Origin: Bacillota bacterium
GTDB taxonomy: Bacteria; Bacillota; Bacilli; Bacillales; Cytobacillaceae
Direction of reading: 5' to 3'
Assembly: GCA_030705955.1 (NCBI GenBank)
Contig: JAUZPL010000001.1
Location: 1-64,000, forward strand
Length of the DNA: 64,000 nt
Positions 19,028 to 27,965 of this stretch are shown piece after piece. The notes beneath the pieces were generated by a model. The model saw only the letters and a program-made list of their open reading frames with translations, had not been told where the DNA came from and made no database searches. The position numbers and the translations under genes were made by a program. How positions within the stretch are numbered: the first letter of the stretch is position 1; every line of letters begins with the position of its first letter.

Positions 19028-19675
19028 ATGATCATTAATATTGTTGCTGGCGGACCAGAGGAATTTCTCCCTCATTTAAACGAATTTAATGATGAAAACT
19101 GCATATGGGTAGGTGTAGATAGAGGAGTTTTCTATCTTTTAGAAAGAAAAGTCAAGCCATTTATTGCTTTTGGTGATTTTGATTCGGTATCCTCTCTAGA
19201 ATTGCATGAAATTGAAAAACAGGTTGCTCATTTAAAAAGGTTTAATCCGGAAAAGGATGAAACTGATTTAGAGTTAGCAATGAATTGGGCGTTAGGTCAG
19301 AAGCCAACAGAGATTCGCATTTTTGGGGCAACTGGGGGGAGACTGGATCATTTCTTTGGAAATGTTCAACTGTTAATTAAGCCAGTAATGGCGAATCTTT
19401 CAATAAATCTTTCTTTAATCGATAAAAAAAATATTGTTTTTGTGAAGGGCCCCGGAAACTATTCCATTTTAAAGGATCCTCACTTTAAATATATATCATT
19501 CATTCCTGTTTCCTTGCATGTTAGAGATCTAACACTAAGGAGTTTTAAATATCCTCTAAACGATTGTCATATTTCACTAGGTTCCACACTATGTATTAGT
19601 AATGAACTTATTGATGATGTTGGTACTTTTTCTTTTTCGGAAGGCATATTAATAGTGGTAAGAAGCCATGATTAA
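19028..19675 (+). CDS. thiN: Thiamine pyrophosphokinase
   Basis: Transfers pyrophosphate from ATP to thiamine to make the cofactor thiamine diphosphate. The 215-aa protein has the N-terminal GGP..FLPHL, the catalytic blocks FGDFDSVS and FNPEKDETDLELAMNWAL, and GATGGRLDH. It follows rpe in the same order as in B. subtilis. A GGGGTGG site lies just before the ATG. Confidence 0.93.
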   Translation: MIINIVAGGPEEFLPHLNEFNDENCIWVGVDRGVFYLLERKVKPFIAFGDFDSVSSLELHEIEKQVAHLKRFNPEKDETDLELAMNWALGQKPTEIRIFGATGGRLDHFFGNVQLLIKPVMANLSINLSLIDKKNIVFVKGPGNYSILKDPHFKYISFIPVSLHVRDLTLRSFKYPLNDCHISLGSTLCISNELIDDVGTFSFSEGILIVVRSHD

Positions 19676-19762
19676 TTGCTTTTAACTTATTTCATACCTT
19701 TGAATAAGATGATAAGGGTGTAAGAAAAAGTGAAAACGTGTGAAATGGTGAGGAGGGACCAT

Positions 19763-19846
19763 ATGAAATTTTATACAATCAAACTGCCAAGATTTTTAGG
19801 CGGATTAGTCCGCGCAATGATTGGGGTCTTTAAGAAAAACGATTAG
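19763..19846 (+). CDS. spoVM: Stage V sporulation protein SpoVM
   Basis: A 27-aa amphipathic peptide that recognises the positive curvature of the forespore outer membrane and anchors the coat protein SpoIVA; it also affects FtsH. The peptide starts MKFYTIKLPRFLGG and ends RAMIGVFKKND, aligning without gaps to the N-terminal 20+ residues of B. subtilis SpoVM (26 aa). Pro9, needed for the deformed helix, is kept; Lys10 is Arg. AGGAGGGACC sits 3-8 nt upstream. It shows that the organism forms endospores. Confidence 0.95.
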   Translation: MKFYTIKLPRFLGGLVRAMIGVFKKND

Positions 19847-19891
19847 ATTTGCATTTTACAAAATAGAGAGACAACCTTCCTAATAATTTCA

Positions 19892-19916
19892 GCACCCTGA
19901 TAATGGGTGTTTTTTA
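19892..19916 (+). terminator. Terminator after spoVM
   Basis: CACCC (19893-19897) pairs with GGGTG (19905-19909) around a 7-nt loop and ends in a six-T run. The stem is short but correctly placed 46 nt after the spoVM stop. Confidence 0.55.
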
Positions 19917-19936
19917 TTTAACCAAGAAAAAGAAAA

Positions 19937-19959
19937 AGACATCCCATAAAAGGATGTCT
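19937..19959 (-). terminator. Terminator of rpmB
   Basis: AGACATCC and GGATGTCT form a perfect 8-bp stem with a 7-nt loop. On the minus strand it is followed by TTTTTCTTTTTCTT, a good intrinsic terminator 7 nt past the rpmB stop. Confidence 0.75.
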
Positions 19960-19966
19960 CGTCATA

Positions 19967-20155
19967 TTAAACGCGTTCTACTTTACCTGATCTTAACGCT
20001 CTTGTAGAAACCCAAACGCGTTTAGGCTTTCCATCAACAAGAATACGTACCTTTTGTAGGTTAGCACCCCATGTACGTTTGTTAGCGTTCATAGCGTGAG
20101 AACGTGCGTTACCAGTTGTTGTTTTCTTACCAGTGATTACACATTTACGTGGCAT
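19967..20155 (-). CDS. rpmB: Large ribosomal subunit protein bL28
   Basis: A 62-aa ribosomal protein of the 50S subunit. [16 protein letters not shown] is followed by [18 protein letters not shown] and ends in [10 protein letters not shown], nearly identical to B. subtilis L28. It has only Cys5 of the four zinc-binding cysteines of the zinc-containing form, so it is the zinc-independent type. AAGGAGGGAATTC precedes the ATG. It is encoded opposite to its neighbours, as in other Bacillaceae. Confidence 0.97.
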   Translation of the reverse strand: MPRKCVITGKKTTTGNARSHAMNANKRTWGANLQKVRILVDGKPKRVWVSTRALRSGKVERV

Positions 20156-20395
20156 ACTGAATTCCCTCCTTAACTAGCAAAAGCTTTTATGCTTTTATAT
20201 ACAAATTTCAGTACATGCTCTGGATAAAGAAAAAAGGCAAAAGCCAAGTTTTCTGACCAAACATACTTTAATAATTTATCATAAAACATGTCTGAATGAA
20301 ATAGTTTAAAAATATGCCTTTCAAGAAAAATACCTTGACATTTAATTTATTTCTAAGTCTGTACCTATACAAAATAAGAATGCCTTTTAAAATTA

Positions 20396-20427
20396 GTTTG
20401 ACTATAGTAAAATGACTGTAGTCAAAC
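20396..20427. promoter_or_regulatory. 12-bp inverted repeat before yloU (operator-like)
   Basis: GTTTGACTATAG (20396-20407) is mirrored by CTGTAGTCAAAC (20416-20427), 11 of 12 positions matching, with an 8-nt spacer. It lies 26 bases before the yloU ATG. The rest of the roughly 300-base rpmB-yloU gap is AT-rich with no ORF I can support and no clear promoter at good spacing. The bound factor is unknown. Confidence 0.4.
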
Positions 20428-20453
20428 AGCAATTTCCAAAGGGGGAACGATTC

Positions 20454-20819
20454 ATGTCCATTGAATTAAAAACAAAGTACGGACAAATTGATATATCCAC
20501 TGAAGTAATCGCTACCATCGCTGGAGGAGCAGCAATTGATTGTTATGGAATTGTCGGTATGGCTTCCAAAAGTCAAATAAAAGATGGCCTAACGGAAATA
20601 TTGCGCAGAGACAACTTTACCCGAGGGGTAATTGTTCGTCAGGAAAACGATGAAGTACAAATTGACATGTATATTATTGTAAGCTATGGAACAAAAATTT
20701 CTGAAGTTGCACATAACGTGCAGTCAAAGGTTAAGTATATTCTTAATAAAACCGTCGGACTTGCCGTTAATTCAGTAAATATATATGTTCAAGGAGTTCG
20801 TGTGACGAACCCATTGTGA
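20454..20819 (+). CDS. yloU: Asp23/Gls24 family envelope stress-type protein YloU
   Basis: A 121-aa protein of the Asp23 (alkaline shock) family: MSIELKTKYGQIDIS, EVIATIAGGAAIDCYGIVGMAS, VIVSYGTKISEVAHNVQSKVK and VNIYVQGVRV. Family members associate with the membrane, but the molecular role is not settled. The frame is open upstream, but ATG 20454 has AAAGGGGGAA at good spacing and matches the family start. It lies 13 nt before the FakA-type gene, a pairing conserved across Firmicutes. Confidence 0.92.
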   Translation: MSIELKTKYGQIDISTEVIATIAGGAAIDCYGIVGMASKSQIKDGLTEILRRDNFTRGVIVRQENDEVQIDMYIIVSYGTKISEVAHNVQSKVKYILNKTVGLAVNSVNIYVQGVRVTNPL

Positions 20820-20832
20820 GGAGGAAAGTTTT

Positions 20833-22515
20833 GTGTCAATTACAACGTTAGATGGAAAACGTTTTGCGGAGATGGTAATCCAGGGAGCCAATTATTTAGC
20901 TGCAAATGCAAAAATGGTGGATGCTTTAAACGTTTTTCCTGTGCCCGATGGTGATACTGGAACAAATATGAATTTATCCATGACTTCAGGGGCAAAAGAG
21001 GTTAAAAATAATGTTCAGGAACATATTGGAAAAGTGGGAGTTTCCTTATCTAAAGGTTTGTTAATGGGAGCTCGTGGAAACTCAGGCGTTATTCTTTCCC
21101 AATTGTTTCGTGGTTTTGCAAAAACGATTGAGAACAAATCATCTATTTCCGGTAGTGATTTTGCTCGAGCACTTGAATTAGGGGTTGAAACAGCCTATAA
21201 AGCAGTCATGAAACCGGTAGAAGGTACAATTTTAACGGTTGCGAAAGATGCTGCCAAAAAAGGGGTACTCGTTTCACAGAAAACCGATGATATTATTGTA
21301 ATTATGGAGGAAGTTTTAACAGAGGCAAAAGCTTCCCTTAAACGTACACCTGACCTTTTACCAGTCCTAAAGGAAGTAGGAGTGGTTGATAGTGGTGGTC
21401 AAGGTCTTGTATTCGTATATGAAGGTTTTTTAGCAGAGTTAAAAGGGGAAACACTTCCAAATACGCCTTCTGTCATTCCGACATTAGAGGCACTAGTAAG
21501 TGCTGAACATCATAAAAGTGTGCAAAGTCATATCCAAACAGAAGATATTAAATTTGGATATTGTACCGAGTTTATGGTCAAATTCGAAAAGGGTAAAACC
21601 AAAAAGAATCCTTTTCACGAAGAAGGATTTCGAACTGACTTAAGTGAGTTCGGTGATTCTTTACTTGTTATTGCAGATGAAGAGCTTGTCAAGGTCCATA
21701 TTCATTCAGAAGAACCTGGTACAGTTTTAAGCTACGGGCAAAGATACGGAAGCTTAATCAATATTAAAATTGAAAATATGCGCCAGCAGCATTCTAATAT
21801 TGTTGGAGAAACACATACACCTCTTGTATCAGACAAAGAGCAAAATCAAAAGGTTCAACAGGAATACGGAGTAGTGACGGTTTCAATGGGAGCAGGTATT
21901 GCAGATTTATTCCGAAGTATTGGAGCAAATGCTGTAATTGAAGGCGGACAAACGATGAATCCTAGTACAGAAGATATAGTGAAAGCTATACGTGAAGTGA
22001 ATGCGAAGAAAGTATTTATTTTACCAAATAATAAGAATATCATAATGGCAGCACAACAAGCATCACAAGTATCGGAAGAAGAAGTTTACGTAATTGAATC
22101 AAAGACTGTGCCACAAGGACTTGCTGCATTGCTAGCTTTTAATCGTGGTTTAGATGTTCAGTCAAACCAAGCTTTGATGAATGAAGCATTGAAACAGGTC
22201 AAAAGTGGACAAGTGACGTTTGCTATACGTGATACTAATATTGATGGCCTTGAAATTGAAAAAGATGATTTCATGGGGATTGCAGAAGGAAAAATCATAG
22301 TGAAAAATAAGGACAAGGTGAAAGCTGCACAGGACCTTCTTTCTGATATGCTTAATGAAGATTCCGAAATCCTAACTATTCTTTATGGCGAGGGTGTTTC
22401 GGAAAATGAGTTGAAGAATTTAACTACATTTATTGAAGAAAACTTTAATCATATCGAGCTTGAAGTTCATAACGGCAAACAACCGCTTTACTCATTTATA
22501 TTTTCCATAGAATAA
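20833..22515 (+). CDS. fakA: DAK2-type fatty acid kinase subunit FakA (YloV)
   Basis: A 560-aa protein. Its N-terminal DhaL-like domain binds ATP (NVFPVPDGDTGTNMNLSM, MGARGNSGVILSQ, DSGGQGLVF) and its C-terminal part is of the YloV family. In S. aureus FakA phosphorylates fatty acids presented by a FakB (DegV) protein, producing acyl-phosphate for PlsX/PlsY. No fakB is in this window. It starts at GTG with GAGGAGGAAAG upstream. The acyl-phosphate link to plsX, about 4.5 kb downstream, is a biochemical connection, not evidence of co-transcription. Confidence 0.9.
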   Translation: MSITTLDGKRFAEMVIQGANYLAANAKMVDALNVFPVPDGDTGTNMNLSMTSGAKEVKNNVQEHIGKVGVSLSKGLLMGARGNSGVILSQLFRGFAKTIENKSSISGSDFARALELGVETAYKAVMKPVEGTILTVAKDAAKKGVLVSQKTDDIIVIMEEVLTEAKASLKRTPDLLPVLKEVGVVDSGGQGLVFVYEGFLAELKGETLPNTPSVIPTLEALVSAEHHKSVQSHIQTEDIKFGYCTEFMVKFEKGKTKKNPFHEEGFRTDLSEFGDSLLVIADEELVKVHIHSEEPGTVLSYGQRYGSLINIKIENMRQQHSNIVGETHTPLVSDKEQNQKVQQEYGVVTVSMGAGIADLFRSIGANAVIEGGQTMNPSTEDIVKAIREVNAKKVFILPNNKNIIMAAQQASQVSEEEVYVIESKTVPQGLAALLAFNRGLDVQSNQALMNEALKQVKSGQVTFAIRDTNIDGLEIEKDDFMGIAEGKIIVKNKDKVKAAQDLLSDMLNEDSEILTILYGEGVSENELKNLTTFIEENFNHIELEVHNGKQPLYSFIFSIE

Positions 22516-22574
22516 ATTAACACTATATTCCTATGGTTAACACTAGACCTTTTGTATATGGAACGAATAAAATA

Positions 22575-22600
22575 GAAGGGAAAACCCTTCTTTTTTTTCG
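22575..22600 (+). terminator. Terminator after fakA
   Basis: GAAGGG AAAA CCCTTC followed by eight T residues. It lies 60 nt after the fakA stop and ends the yloU-fakA unit. Confidence 0.75.
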
Positions 22601-22662
22601 AAAAAAAAATCCAAATTAAACGTTTTCATTTTTGATAACTGCATCAAAGGGAGAGAATACGT

Positions 22663-23325
22663 GTGAAATATAAAAGTGTATTTGACATCATCGGCCCGGT
22701 AATGATTGGGCCTTCCAGCTCGCATACTGCTGGAGCAGCCCGAATAGGACGAGTTGCAAGAAGTTTATTTGGCAGAGAACCAAAATGGGCTAATATTTCA
22801 TTGTACGGCTCATTTCGTGAGACATATAAGGGCCATGGAACAGATGTAGCTATTGTTGGGGGCATTTTAGATTTTGATACAGATGATATAAGGATTATTA
22901 ATGCTATTAAAATAGCTGAAGAACGGGGAATGAAACTAAACTTTATTGAAGAGGATGCGGTAACAGACCATCCAAATACGGCTAGAATCATTATAGGAGA
23001 CGAGCAGGGGGAGCTTGAATTAGTTGGTATTTCAATTGGCGGAGGAAAAATAGAAATTACCGAGCTAAATGGCTTTGAATTAAAGTTGTCAGGAAATCAT
23101 CCAGCAATTTTAGTTGTTCATAATGATCGATTTGGTGCAATTGCAGGAGTATCAAATATTCTAGCGCAATATGAAATAAATATTGGTCATATGGAAGTTT
23201 CCAGAAAGGAAAAAGGGAAGCTTGCTCTCATGACTATTGAAGTGGACCAGAATATAGAAAATAAAATACTAAATGAAATTGAACAGCTGCCACATGTTTT
23301 AAAAGTAACCAAAATCGTAGACTGA
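22663..23325 (+). CDS. sdaAB: L-serine dehydratase, iron-sulfur-dependent, beta subunit
   Basis: With SdaAA it deaminates L-serine to pyruvate and ammonia using a 4Fe-4S cluster. The 220-aa chain has DIIGPVMIGPSSSHTAGAARIGR and a C-terminal ACT domain (about 148-220: ILVVHNDRFGAIAGVSNILAQYEINI), thought to bind amino acids. It starts at GTG with AAAGGGAGAG upstream, 33 nt before sdaAA. In Bacillus the enzyme is split into two chains. Confidence 0.95.
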   Translation: MKYKSVFDIIGPVMIGPSSSHTAGAARIGRVARSLFGREPKWANISLYGSFRETYKGHGTDVAIVGGILDFDTDDIRIINAIKIAEERGMKLNFIEEDAVTDHPNTARIIIGDEQGELELVGISIGGGKIEITELNGFELKLSGNHPAILVVHNDRFGAIAGVSNILAQYEINIGHMEVSRKEKGKLALMTIEVDQNIENKILNEIEQLPHVLKVTKIVD

Positions 23326-23358
23326 TAAGATTAAACGATTTTAGAGAGGGGGAAAGTC

Positions 23359-24237
23359 ATGTTTCGAAATGTATCAGAATTAGTTGACCTCGCAACAAAC
23401 CAAAACAAAAAAATATCCGAAATTATGATTGAACAGGAAATGACAGTGACTGGACGTACTCGAGAGGAAATTTTTTCGCAAATGGATAAAAACCTTCGAG
23501 TGATGGAGGAAGCCGTGGAAAGAGGGATACGGGGGGTGAAGTCTCATTCTGGATTAACCGGCGGTGATGCAGTTCTTTTGCAAAAATATATTGAAAAGGG
23601 CAATTTTTTAACCGGTAAAACAATACTTGATGCTGTGAGTAAAGCGGTTGCCACCAATGAAGTAAATGCTGCAATGGGAACGATTTGTGCTACACCAACT
23701 GCAGGTTCTGCAGGTGTCGTCCCAGGTACGTTGTTTGCAGTACAAAAGAAACTAAAGCCTACACGATCGGAAATGGTAGCGTTCCTTTTTACAGCAGGGG
23801 CGTTTGGATATGTTGTGGCAAATAATGCCTCGATTTCTGGGGCTGCAGGAGGATGCCAAGCAGAGGTTGGTTCAGCAGCAGGAATGGCAGCTGCAGCGAT
23901 TGTGGAAATGGCTGGAGGTACCCCTGCCCAATGTGCAGAAGCAATGGCAATTACCTTAAAGAACATGCTCGGATTGGTTTGTGATCCGGTTGCAGGACTT
24001 GTTGAAGTTCCATGTGTGAAAAGAAATGCAATGGGTGCAGCCAACGCGATGGTTGCTGCAGATATGGCACTTGCAGGTATTACTAGTAGAATACCATGTG
24101 ATGAGGTAATTGATGCAATGTATAAAATTGGTCAATCAATGCCAGTGGCTCTAAGGGAAACAGCGCAAGGGGGGTTAGCGGACACTCCGACTGGTCGATT
24201 GCTTCAAGCAAAGATCTTTGGGATCGTACGCGATTAA
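23359..24237 (+). CDS. sdaAA: L-serine dehydratase, iron-sulfur-dependent, alpha subunit
   Basis: The catalytic chain that carries the 4Fe-4S cluster. The 292-aa protein has SHSGLTGGDAVLLQKYI, the Gly/Ala-rich block TPTAGSAGVVPG, NASISGAAGGCQAEVGSAAGMAAAA and CDPVAGLVEVPC, whose cysteines ligate the cluster. GAGAGGGGGAAAG precedes the ATG. Its end runs to within 1 nt of the likely recG start. Confidence 0.95.
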   Translation: MFRNVSELVDLATNQNKKISEIMIEQEMTVTGRTREEIFSQMDKNLRVMEEAVERGIRGVKSHSGLTGGDAVLLQKYIEKGNFLTGKTILDAVSKAVATNEVNAAMGTICATPTAGSAGVVPGTLFAVQKKLKPTRSEMVAFLFTAGAFGYVVANNASISGAAGGCQAEVGSAAGMAAAAIVEMAGGTPAQCAEAMAITLKNMLGLVCDPVAGLVEVPCVKRNAMGAANAMVAADMALAGITSRIPCDEVIDAMYKIGQSMPVALRETAQGGLADTPTGRLLQAKIFGIVRD

Positions 24238-24238
24238 A

Positions 24239-26287
24239 GTGGTGGATAATCTTAATCAATCAGTCATTGTTCTAAAAGGGATTGGTGAAGAAACAAAAGA
24301 AGCACTCGAGGAAATGAAAATTTTTACTGTTCAAGACCTCCTCGAGTACTTTCCATACCGTTATGAGGACTATTCACTTCGTGATCTGGCAGAGGTCAAA
24401 CATGAGGAAAAAGTGACGATTGAAGGGAAGGTTCATAGTGAGCCTTCTCTTATCTATTATGGAAAAAAGAAATCAAGACTTACTTTCCGTCTTTTAGTTG
24501 ACCGATACCTTATTCAGGTTGTTTTCTTTAACCAGCCATATTTAAAAAATAAAATCATGATGAATGAAATGGTAACAGTCTCAGGAAAATGGGATCAGCA
24601 CCGTCAGACCATTTCTGCAAGTGAATTGAAAAATGGGCAATCCTCCCATTTAACAGAATTCGAACCTATTTATGCCTTAAAGGGCAAAATAACAATGAAA
24701 GGTATTCGTAAGTTTATTAGTATTGCATTTAATCAATTTGGACATCTCATGCGGGAAACATTGCCTGAATCTTTAATGAAAAAGTATAAACTATTAAATC
24801 GACGGGATGCCGTACGAGCCATGCATTTTCCTGACAACGGGGAGAATTTGAAACAGGCTAGAAGGCGGCTGGTATATGAAGAATTCCTTACCTTTCAGTT
24901 AAAAATGCAAGGGCTTAGAAAATTTGAAAGGGAACAATCTCAAGGTAAGGAACAAAATTATCATTTAGAAAAATTAAAAATATTTATCGAACAACTTCCT
25001 TTTCCATTAACAAATGCGCAAAAAAGAGTAGTCAATGAAATTCTTAAGGATTTGAAATCCACTTTTAGAATGAATCGTCTTTTACAAGGGGATGTCGGCT
25101 CAGGAAAAACGGTTGTTGCGGCAATTGGACTATATGCAAGCTTTACAGCAGGTTTTCAAGGAGCATTAATGGTTCCAACTGAAATTTTGGCCGAACAGCA
25201 TATGGAATCATTCCTACATTTACTTGAACCATTTGGAGTAAAATGTGAGCTTTTAACTAGTTCGATAAAAGGAAAAAGGCGAAAAGAGATACTTGAGGGG
25301 GTAGCCCTTGGGGAAATTAACATTTTAATTGGAACCCATGCTCTTATTCAGGATGAAGTAATTTTTCATCATCTAGGTCTGGTTATCACAGATGAACAGC
25401 ATCGTTTTGGTGTTGAGCAGAGGAGAATTCTCCGTGAAAAGGGTGAAAACCCAGATGTTTTGTTTATGACTGCAACGCCAATCCCTCGTACTTTAGCCAT
25501 CACTGTTTTTGGTGAAATGGATGTTTCAATCATAGATGAGATGCCTGCAGGAAGAAAAGTGATTGAAACCTATTGGGCAAAGCATACAATGCTTGATCGA
25601 GTGTTGACTTTTATGGAAAAGGAATTGATAAAAGGCAGGCAGGCCTATGTTATATGTCCACTAATTGAGGAATCTGAAAAATTGGATGTCCAGAATGCTA
25701 TTGATGTACACAGTACATTAACACATTATTTTAATCAGAGATACGATGTAGGTTTGATGCATGGGCGTTTGAGTAATGAAGAAAAAGAAATGGTTATGAA
25801 GGCTTTTAGTAAAAACGATGTACAGTTGCTGGTTTCCACCACTGTTGTTGAGGTAGGGGTAAATGTTCCAAATGCGACAATCATGCTTATTTATGACGCT
25901 GAGAGATTTGGCCTTTCTCAGCTTCATCAGTTAAGGGGCCGTGTAGGACGTGGTAATGAGCAATCGTACTGTATTTTATTAGCAGATCCTAAGTCTGAAG
26001 TTAGCAAGGAAAGAATGAAGATCATGACCGACACAAATGATGGTTTTGTTCTAAGTGAAAAGGATTTGGAACTTAGAGGTCCTGGAGATTTCTTTGGAAG
26101 AAAACAAAGTGGTATTCCAGAATTTAAAGTAGCGGATATGGTTCATGATTATCGTGCTCTAGAAACAGCTAGAAATGATGCAACAGCCATGATTCAGTTA
26201 AACCAATTTTGGACATCTGATGAATACAAATATTTACGTGAAGAACTAATGAAATCAGGTGTGTTTGAGGGAGAAAAGCTTGACTAG
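24239..26287 (+). CDS. recG: ATP-dependent DNA helicase RecG
   Basis: Remodels stalled forks, Holliday junctions and R-loops. The 682-aa protein has an N-terminal wedge/OB domain (to about 270), Walker A GDVGSGKTVVA at about 284, ITDEQHRFGVEQR, FMTATPIPRTLA and the RecG C-terminal signature DLELRGPGDFFGRKQSG. The start is unclear: no ATG lies near. GTG 24239 or 24242, just after the sdaAA stop, or TTG 24218 inside sdaAA, are possible, none with a strong ribosome site. Coupling to sdaAA translation is likely. Confidence 0.95.
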   Translation: MVDNLNQSVIVLKGIGEETKEALEEMKIFTVQDLLEYFPYRYEDYSLRDLAEVKHEEKVTIEGKVHSEPSLIYYGKKKSRLTFRLLVDRYLIQVVFFNQPYLKNKIMMNEMVTVSGKWDQHRQTISASELKNGQSSHLTEFEPIYALKGKITMKGIRKFISIAFNQFGHLMRETLPESLMKKYKLLNRRDAVRAMHFPDNGENLKQARRRLVYEEFLTFQLKMQGLRKFEREQSQGKEQNYHLEKLKIFIEQLPFPLTNAQKRVVNEILKDLKSTFRMNRLLQGDVGSGKTVVAAIGLYASFTAGFQGALMVPTEILAEQHMESFLHLLEPFGVKCELLTSSIKGKRRKEILEGVALGEINILIGTHALIQDEVIFHHLGLVITDEQHRFGVEQRRILREKGENPDVLFMTATPIPRTLAITVFGEMDVSIIDEMPAGRKVIETYWAKHTMLDRVLTFMEKELIKGRQAYVICPLIEESEKLDVQNAIDVHSTLTHYFNQRYDVGLMHGRLSNEEKEMVMKAFSKNDVQLLVSTTVVEVGVNVPNATIMLIYDAERFGLSQLHQLRGRVGRGNEQSYCILLADPKSEVSKERMKIMTDTNDGFVLSEKDLELRGPGDFFGRKQSGIPEFKVADMVHDYRALETARNDATAMIQLNQFWTSDEYKYLREELMKSGVFEGEKLD

Positions 26288-26317
26288 GGCACTCTTCCTC
26301 TGGTGATGAAGTAATTC

Positions 26318-26368
26318 TTGCAATCCTTCATTTCAAAATTTATAATTACTATTAGTACCTAGTCATAA
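26318..26368 (+). promoter_or_regulatory. Sigma-A promoter with FapR operator for fapR-plsX-fabD-fabG
   Basis: TTGCAA (26318-26323) and TATAAT (26341-26346) are 17 nt apart, a strong vegetative promoter. Immediately downstream, ATTAGTACCTAGTCATAA (26351-26368) matches the known FapR operator (TTAGTACC core, inverted TTAG arms) and would cover the transcription start. FapR binding here is released by malonyl-CoA. Confidence 0.75.
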
Positions 26369-26390
26369 GAACGCGGATGGTGTTTTTAAA

Positions 26391-26987
26391 ATGAAGATAA
26401 ATAAGCGGGAACGCCAAAAATTATTAATATCAACAATCCATGATAATCCGTTTATAACTGATGAGGATCTGGCTGAAAAATTTTCAGTTAGTGTCCAAAC
26501 AATTCGCCTTGATCGATTGGAGCTATCGATACCTGAGCTTCGTGAGCGAATTAAGAATGTTGCAGAAAAACGTTTTGATGATCAGGTTCGTTCCTTGCCA
26601 ATTGAAGAAGTTATCGGTGAAATTATTGACATAGAGTTAGATCATAGTGCTATCTCCATTTTTGATGTAAAAGAGGAGCATGTTTTTAAAAGAAACAAAA
26701 TTGCCCGGGGGCACCATGTTTTTGCGCAAGCTAATTCTCTTGCTGTAGCTGTAATAAATGATGAACTCGCATTGACGGCGAAAGCAAATATTCAATTTAT
26801 ACAATCGGTAAAGCAAAATGAACGTGTTGTAGCGAAAGCAAAGGTAGTTAAGATTGATGAAGAAAATGGAAGAACATTTGTGGAAGTTAATAGCTATGTG
26901 AATAAAGAGATTGTATTTACTGGAGAATTTGAAATGTATCGTTTAAGTGCAAATGAAAGGATGGGTGAAGATGAGACTTGCTATTGA
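26391..26987 (+). CDS. fapR: Transcription factor FapR, malonyl-CoA-responsive lipid regulator
   Basis: A repressor of fatty acid and phospholipid synthesis genes that lets go of DNA when it binds malonyl-CoA. The 198-aa protein has an N-terminal helix-turn-helix ([23 protein letters not shown], about 20-45) and a C-terminal hot-dog domain (about 70-188) that binds the ligand. A FapR-type operator overlaps its own promoter, so it is likely autoregulated. Its 3' end overlaps plsX by 17 nt. Confidence 0.95.
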   Translation: MKINKRERQKLLISTIHDNPFITDEDLAEKFSVSVQTIRLDRLELSIPELRERIKNVAEKRFDDQVRSLPIEEVIGEIIDIELDHSAISIFDVKEEHVFKRNKIARGHHVFAQANSLAVAVINDELALTAKANIQFIQSVKQNERVVAKAKVVKIDEENGRTFVEVNSYVNKEIVFTGEFEMYRLSANERMGEDETCY

Positions 26988-27951
26988 TGCAATGGGCGGT
27001 GATCATGCTCCAAGAGAAATTGTGCTAGGAGCCATGAAAGCTGTTGAAGAATTCCCAAATATAAATATTACCCTTGTTGGCGACGAAACCAAAATACTTG
27101 AACATTTAAAACAGCATTCTAGAATTGATATTTTACATACTACGGAAGTTATTTTAGGTACAGATGAGCCTGTTAGAGCTGTGCGCCGTAAAAAAAGTTC
27201 TTCAATGGTTCTTGCAGCAAGTCTTGTAGCCGAAGGAAAAGCAGACGCATGTATTTCGGCGGGAAATACGGGTGCATTAATGGCTGCAGGTCTTTTTGTA
27301 GTGGGAAGAATTGATGGAATTGACCGTCCAGCTTTGTCCCCAACCCTTCCTACCATAGGGGGAGAAGGATTTTTGCTTCTAGACGTTGGGGCTAACGTAG
27401 ATGCAAAGCCTGAAAATTTATTGCAGTATGCCATAATGGGTTCAATTTATTGTGAAAAGGTAAGAGGCGTTGAAAATCCACGAGTTGGGCTGCTCAATAT
27501 AGGTACCGAAGATAAGAAGGGCAATGAACTTACAAAAAATACATTTTCATTATTAAAAGAGGCAAATTTAAACTTTATAGGAAATGTTGAGGCACGTGAT
27601 TTACTTGAAGGGGTTGCAGATGTTGTTGTCACGGATGGATTTACAGGAAACATGGTTTTAAAAACAATTGAAGGAACTGCCATTTCTGTTTTCAATATGT
27701 TAAAAACAGCCCTGATGAGCAATTTAAAAAGTAAGCTGGCAGCTGCTGTATTGAAACCAGACCTTAAACAATTGAAAAATAAAATGGATTATTCAGAATA
27801 TGGTGGTGCGGGATTATTTGGTTTAAAAGCTCCAGTCATTAAAGCACATGGATCATCTAATGCAAAAGCGGTGTATAGCGCCATTCGTCAAACAAGAGAA
27901 ATGGTAGAAAAAGATGTAACAAATCTTATTAAAAAAGCGACAGAAAAATAA
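26971..27951 (+). CDS. plsX: Phosphate acyltransferase PlsX
   Basis: Makes acyl-phosphate from acyl-ACP, the donor for PlsY in phosphatidic acid synthesis. The 326-aa protein has [44 protein letters not shown] and [24 protein letters not shown] 26971 is chosen: AAAGGATGGGTG lies in front, and the family begins [11 protein letters not shown]. It overlaps the end of fapR by 17 nt. Confidence 0.96.
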   Translation: MRLAIDAMGGDHAPREIVLGAMKAVEEFPNINITLVGDETKILEHLKQHSRIDILHTTEVILGTDEPVRAVRRKKSSSMVLAASLVAEGKADACISAGNTGALMAAGLFVVGRIDGIDRPALSPTLPTIGGEGFLLLDVGANVDAKPENLLQYAIMGSIYCEKVRGVENPRVGLLNIGTEDKKGNELTKNTFSLLKEANLNFIGNVEARDLLEGVADVVVTDGFTGNMVLKTIEGTAISVFNMLKTALMSNLKSKLAAAVLKPDLKQLKNKMDYSEYGGAGLFGLKAPVIKAHGSSNAKAVYSAIRQTREMVEKDVTNLIKKATEK

Positions 27952-27965
27952 AGTGGGGTGCGAAA

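Noticed and set aside
19728-19745. cre-like TGAAAACGTGTG before spoVM
   Set aside because: Only the left half fits the cre consensus.
19680-19762. Sigma-E promoter for spoVM (CATACCTT near 19692)
   Set aside because: The -35 matches only 3 of 7 positions; expected biologically, but not shown well enough to list.
20225-20260. Possible small hairpin with a T run in the rpmB leader (minus strand)
   Set aside because: Only a 3-bp GGC/GCC stem; far too weak to call an attenuator.
20396-20427. CtsR operator
   Set aside because: CtsR sites are direct heptad repeats; here the AGTCAAA units are inverted, so the match does not hold.
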